Below are positions 13,597-15,076 of a stretch of DNA of 15,076 nucleotides, piece after piece; position 1 is the first letter of the stretch; every line of letters starts with the position of its first letter. The notes beneath the pieces are model-generated. The model saw only the letters and a list, made by a program, of their open reading frames with translations, had not been told where the DNA came from and did not search any database. Made by a program: the position numbers and the translations under genes. Source of the DNA: JAKAWQ01 sp035509315 (GTDB lineage: Bacteria; Pseudomonadota; Alphaproteobacteria; Acetobacterales; Acetobacteraceae); the NCBI GenBank assembly GCA_035509315.1, contig DATJLS010000065.1, positions 1 to 15,076 on the forward strand. The letters are read 5' to 3'.

Positions 13597-14850
13597 ATGC
13601 AGCGGTTTTCCGCCTTTGCCCTGTTTCGACAGGCGCTCAACGGCCAGAAGGGATGGGATCGGCAATGGCGCGACCCCGAGCCAAAGGCCGCCTATGACGT
13701 GATCATTATCGGCGGCGGCGGCCACGGCCTCGGCACCGCCTATTATCTCGCCAAAAAATATCGGATTCGCAATGTCGCCGTGTTGGAGAAAGGCTGGATC
13801 GGGGGCGGCAATACCGGCCGCAACACCACCATCATCCGCTCGAACTATCTGTTCGATGAAAGCGCCGCGCTCTACGATCACGCGCTCAGGCTCTGGGAAT
13901 CGCTCTCGGAAGATCTGAACTACAATGTGATGTTTTCCCAGCGCGGCGTGCTGATGTTGGCGCACAATGTTCATGATGAACAGGTGTTCAAGCGCCATGT
14001 CCATGCCAATCGCCTCAATGGCGTCGATAATGAATGGCTCTCGGCGGAAGGGGCAAAGCGCTTCTGCCCGCCCCTGAACATCGCGCCCGGCATGCGCCAC
14101 CCGATTCTGGGCGCGGCGCTGCAACGCCGGGCCGGCATCGCGCGGCACGATGCCGTTGCCTGGGGCTATGCGCGCGCGGCGGATGCGCTCGGGGTCGATA
14201 TCATCCAGAACTGCGAGGTCACCGGCATCGACCGCGATGAAACGGGCCGCGTCAGTGGCGTGCGGACCACGCGCGGCGCGATCCGCGCAAGCCGGCTTGG
14301 AGTCGTCGCGGCCGGCAATACATCGGTGCTGATGGAAATGGCCGGGCAGAGGATGCCGCTCGAGAGCTATCCGCTGCAGGCGCTCGTCTCAGAGCCGGTG
14401 AAGCCCGTATTCCCCTGCGTCGTCATGTCGAACACGATCCACGCCTATATCAGCCAGTCCGACAAGGGCGAGCTGGTGATCGGCGCCGGCACCGACGCCT
14501 ACACCTCCTACACCCAGCGCGGCGGGCTCCACATCGCGACCCACACGCTGGACGCGATCTGCGAGCTCTTTCCGCAGTTTCGCCGGCTGCGGATGATGCG
14601 CAACTGGGGCGGCATCGTCGACGTCACGCCCGACCGCTCGCCGATCATCGGCAAGACGCCGGTGCCCGGGCTCTACGTCAATTGCGGCTGGGGCACCGGC
14701 GGGTTCAAGGCGACGCCGGGCTCCGGCCACGTCTTCGCCTGGACCATCGCCAAGGACGAGCCGCATCCGATCAACGCGCCGTTCCGGCTCGACCGGTTCC
14801 GCGACGGGTTCCTCATCGACGAGGCCGCCGCCGCGGCGGTGGCGCACTGA
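13597..14850 (+). CDS. soxB: Sarcosine oxidase beta subunit SoxB
   Basis: A 417-residue flavoprotein subunit of heterotetrameric sarcosine oxidase, which converts sarcosine to glycine with formation of H2O2 and a one-carbon unit passed to tetrahydrofolate. FAD motif YDVIIIGGGGHG (33-44), then EKGWIGGGNTGRNTTIIRSN (64-83). H184 in AGIARHDAVAWGYAR sits where the covalent FMN is attached in Corynebacterium SoxB. QALVSEPVKPVFP, WGGIVDVTPDRSPIIGKTP and NCGWGTGGFK are strong family blocks. Full family length. GGGGAG before ATG 13597 is a good ribosome site; 97 bp after betA. Its last third (from about 14440) is markedly richer in G+C and uses GAC for Asp almost exclusively, unlike its first part. 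One base separates its stop from soxD. SoxA and SoxG should follow outside the window. Confidence 0.95.
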   Translation: MQRFSAFALFRQALNGQKGWDRQWRDPEPKAAYDVIIIGGGGHGLGTAYYLAKKYRIRNVAVLEKGWIGGGNTGRNTTIIRSNYLFDESAALYDHALRLWESLSEDLNYNVMFSQRGVLMLAHNVHDEQVFKRHVHANRLNGVDNEWLSAEGAKRFCPPLNIAPGMRHPILGAALQRRAGIARHDAVAWGYARAADALGVDIIQNCEVTGIDRDETGRVSGVRTTRGAIRASRLGVVAAGNTSVLMEMAGQRMPLESYPLQALVSEPVKPVFPCVVMSNTIHAYISQSDKGELVIGAGTDAYTSYTQRGGLHIATHTLDAICELFPQFRRLRMMRNWGGIVDVTPDRSPIIGKTPVPGLYVNCGWGTGGFKATPGSGHVFAWTIAKDEPHPINAPFRLDRFRDGFLIDEAAAAAVAH

Positions 14851-14851
14851 C

Positions 14852-15076
14852 ATGCTGATCATCCGCTGCCCTTATTGCGGCGACCGGCCGGAGCCCGAGT
14901 TCCGCCACGCCGGCGAGGCGCACCTCACGCGCGATCCCGGCGCCGCCGACGACGAGGCCTGGGCCGCGTTCCTCTTCGGGCGCAGCAACTTGAAGGGCGT
15001 CCATGCCGAGCGCTGGCGCCACATCCACGGCTGCGGCCGGTTCTTCAACGCGCTGCGCGACACCACCACCGACCTC
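14852..15076 (+). CDS. soxD: Sarcosine oxidase delta subunit SoxD (C-terminus cut by window edge)
   Basis: The first 75 residues of the small zinc-binding subunit that stabilises heterotetrameric sarcosine oxidase. CPYCG (6-10) supplies two cysteine ligands, and H57 and C61 in HIHGCGRFFN supply the other two, giving the usual Cys2-His-Cys site; FNALRDT is the conserved family segment after it. The frame is open to the window end; family members are usually about 90-110 residues, so a quarter or so is missing. ATG 14852 follows the soxB stop by one base, so it is translationally coupled. Base composition is very G/C-rich, like the end of soxB. Confidence 0.92.
   Translation, partial: MLIIRCPYCGDRPEPEFRHAGEAHLTRDPGAADDEAWAAFLFGRSNLKGVHAERWRHIHGCGRFFNALRDTTTDL

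Noticed and set aside
9417..13640. Long open frames on the minus strand opposite choW, choV and betA (463 to 616 codons)
   Set aside because: They are rich in Arg, Asp, His and Gly without any domain, lack ribosome sites and mirror the codon structure of well-recognised genes on the plus strand; a normal effect of high G+C.

Overview
The window comes from a high-GC Gram-negative bacterium, most probably an alphaproteobacterium and perhaps of the Hyphomicrobiales. This rests on base composition, the typical choline (ChoXWV) and sarcosine oxidase (SoxB/SoxD) gene types, and the tightly packed ABC-transporter and catabolic operons. The genus cannot be named from the sequence. No rRNA, tRNA, CRISPR array or recognisable insertion sequence was seen.

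Left module (1-7615) looks like uptake and processing of an unknown sugar-like compound. Three genes run leftward: a NanR-like GntR/FadR-family regulator (2537-1818), an HpcH/HpaI-type aldolase (1792-1019) and a D-2-hydroxyacid dehydrogenase cut by the window edge (1010-1). Running rightward from the same 86-bp control region are a small ABM-fold monooxygenase/isomerase (2624-2974), a periplasmic sugar-binding protein (3045-4073), an unusual single protein joining a double ATPase to a permease (4200-6662), and a second permease (6659-7615). The control region carries a 19-bp near-perfect palindrome that overlaps a plausible promoter in each direction, so the regulator probably controls itself and both operons. 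A CUT2-type importer with an ABM-fold protein and an aldolase recalls the Lsr (AI-2) uptake and processing locus, but the regulator and aldolase belong to other families and the substrate is unknown.

Middle (7616-8533): an EmrE-like small multidrug resistance gene (7836-8177) sits between two gene-free stretches. The left one (220 bp) contains an A/T-rich patch with short inverted repeats. The right one (356 bp) leads into the choline operon and carries a spaced inverted repeat.

Right module (8534-15076) is choline catabolism: choX, choW, choV (choline ABC importer), betA (choline dehydrogenase), soxB and the beginning of soxD (heterotetrameric sarcosine oxidase). Choline would be imported and oxidised to betaine aldehyde by BetA. 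After steps encoded elsewhere (betaine aldehyde dehydrogenase and demethylation of betaine and dimethylglycine), sarcosine would be demethylated to glycine by Sox. The ChoX aromatic-box residues are all present at a constant offset from the Sinorhizobium meliloti protein as I recall it.

Both binding-protein genes are followed by a strong intercistronic hairpin and a short tandem repeat. Base composition and aspartate codon choice change abruptly within soxB near 14440, suggesting a recombination joint.
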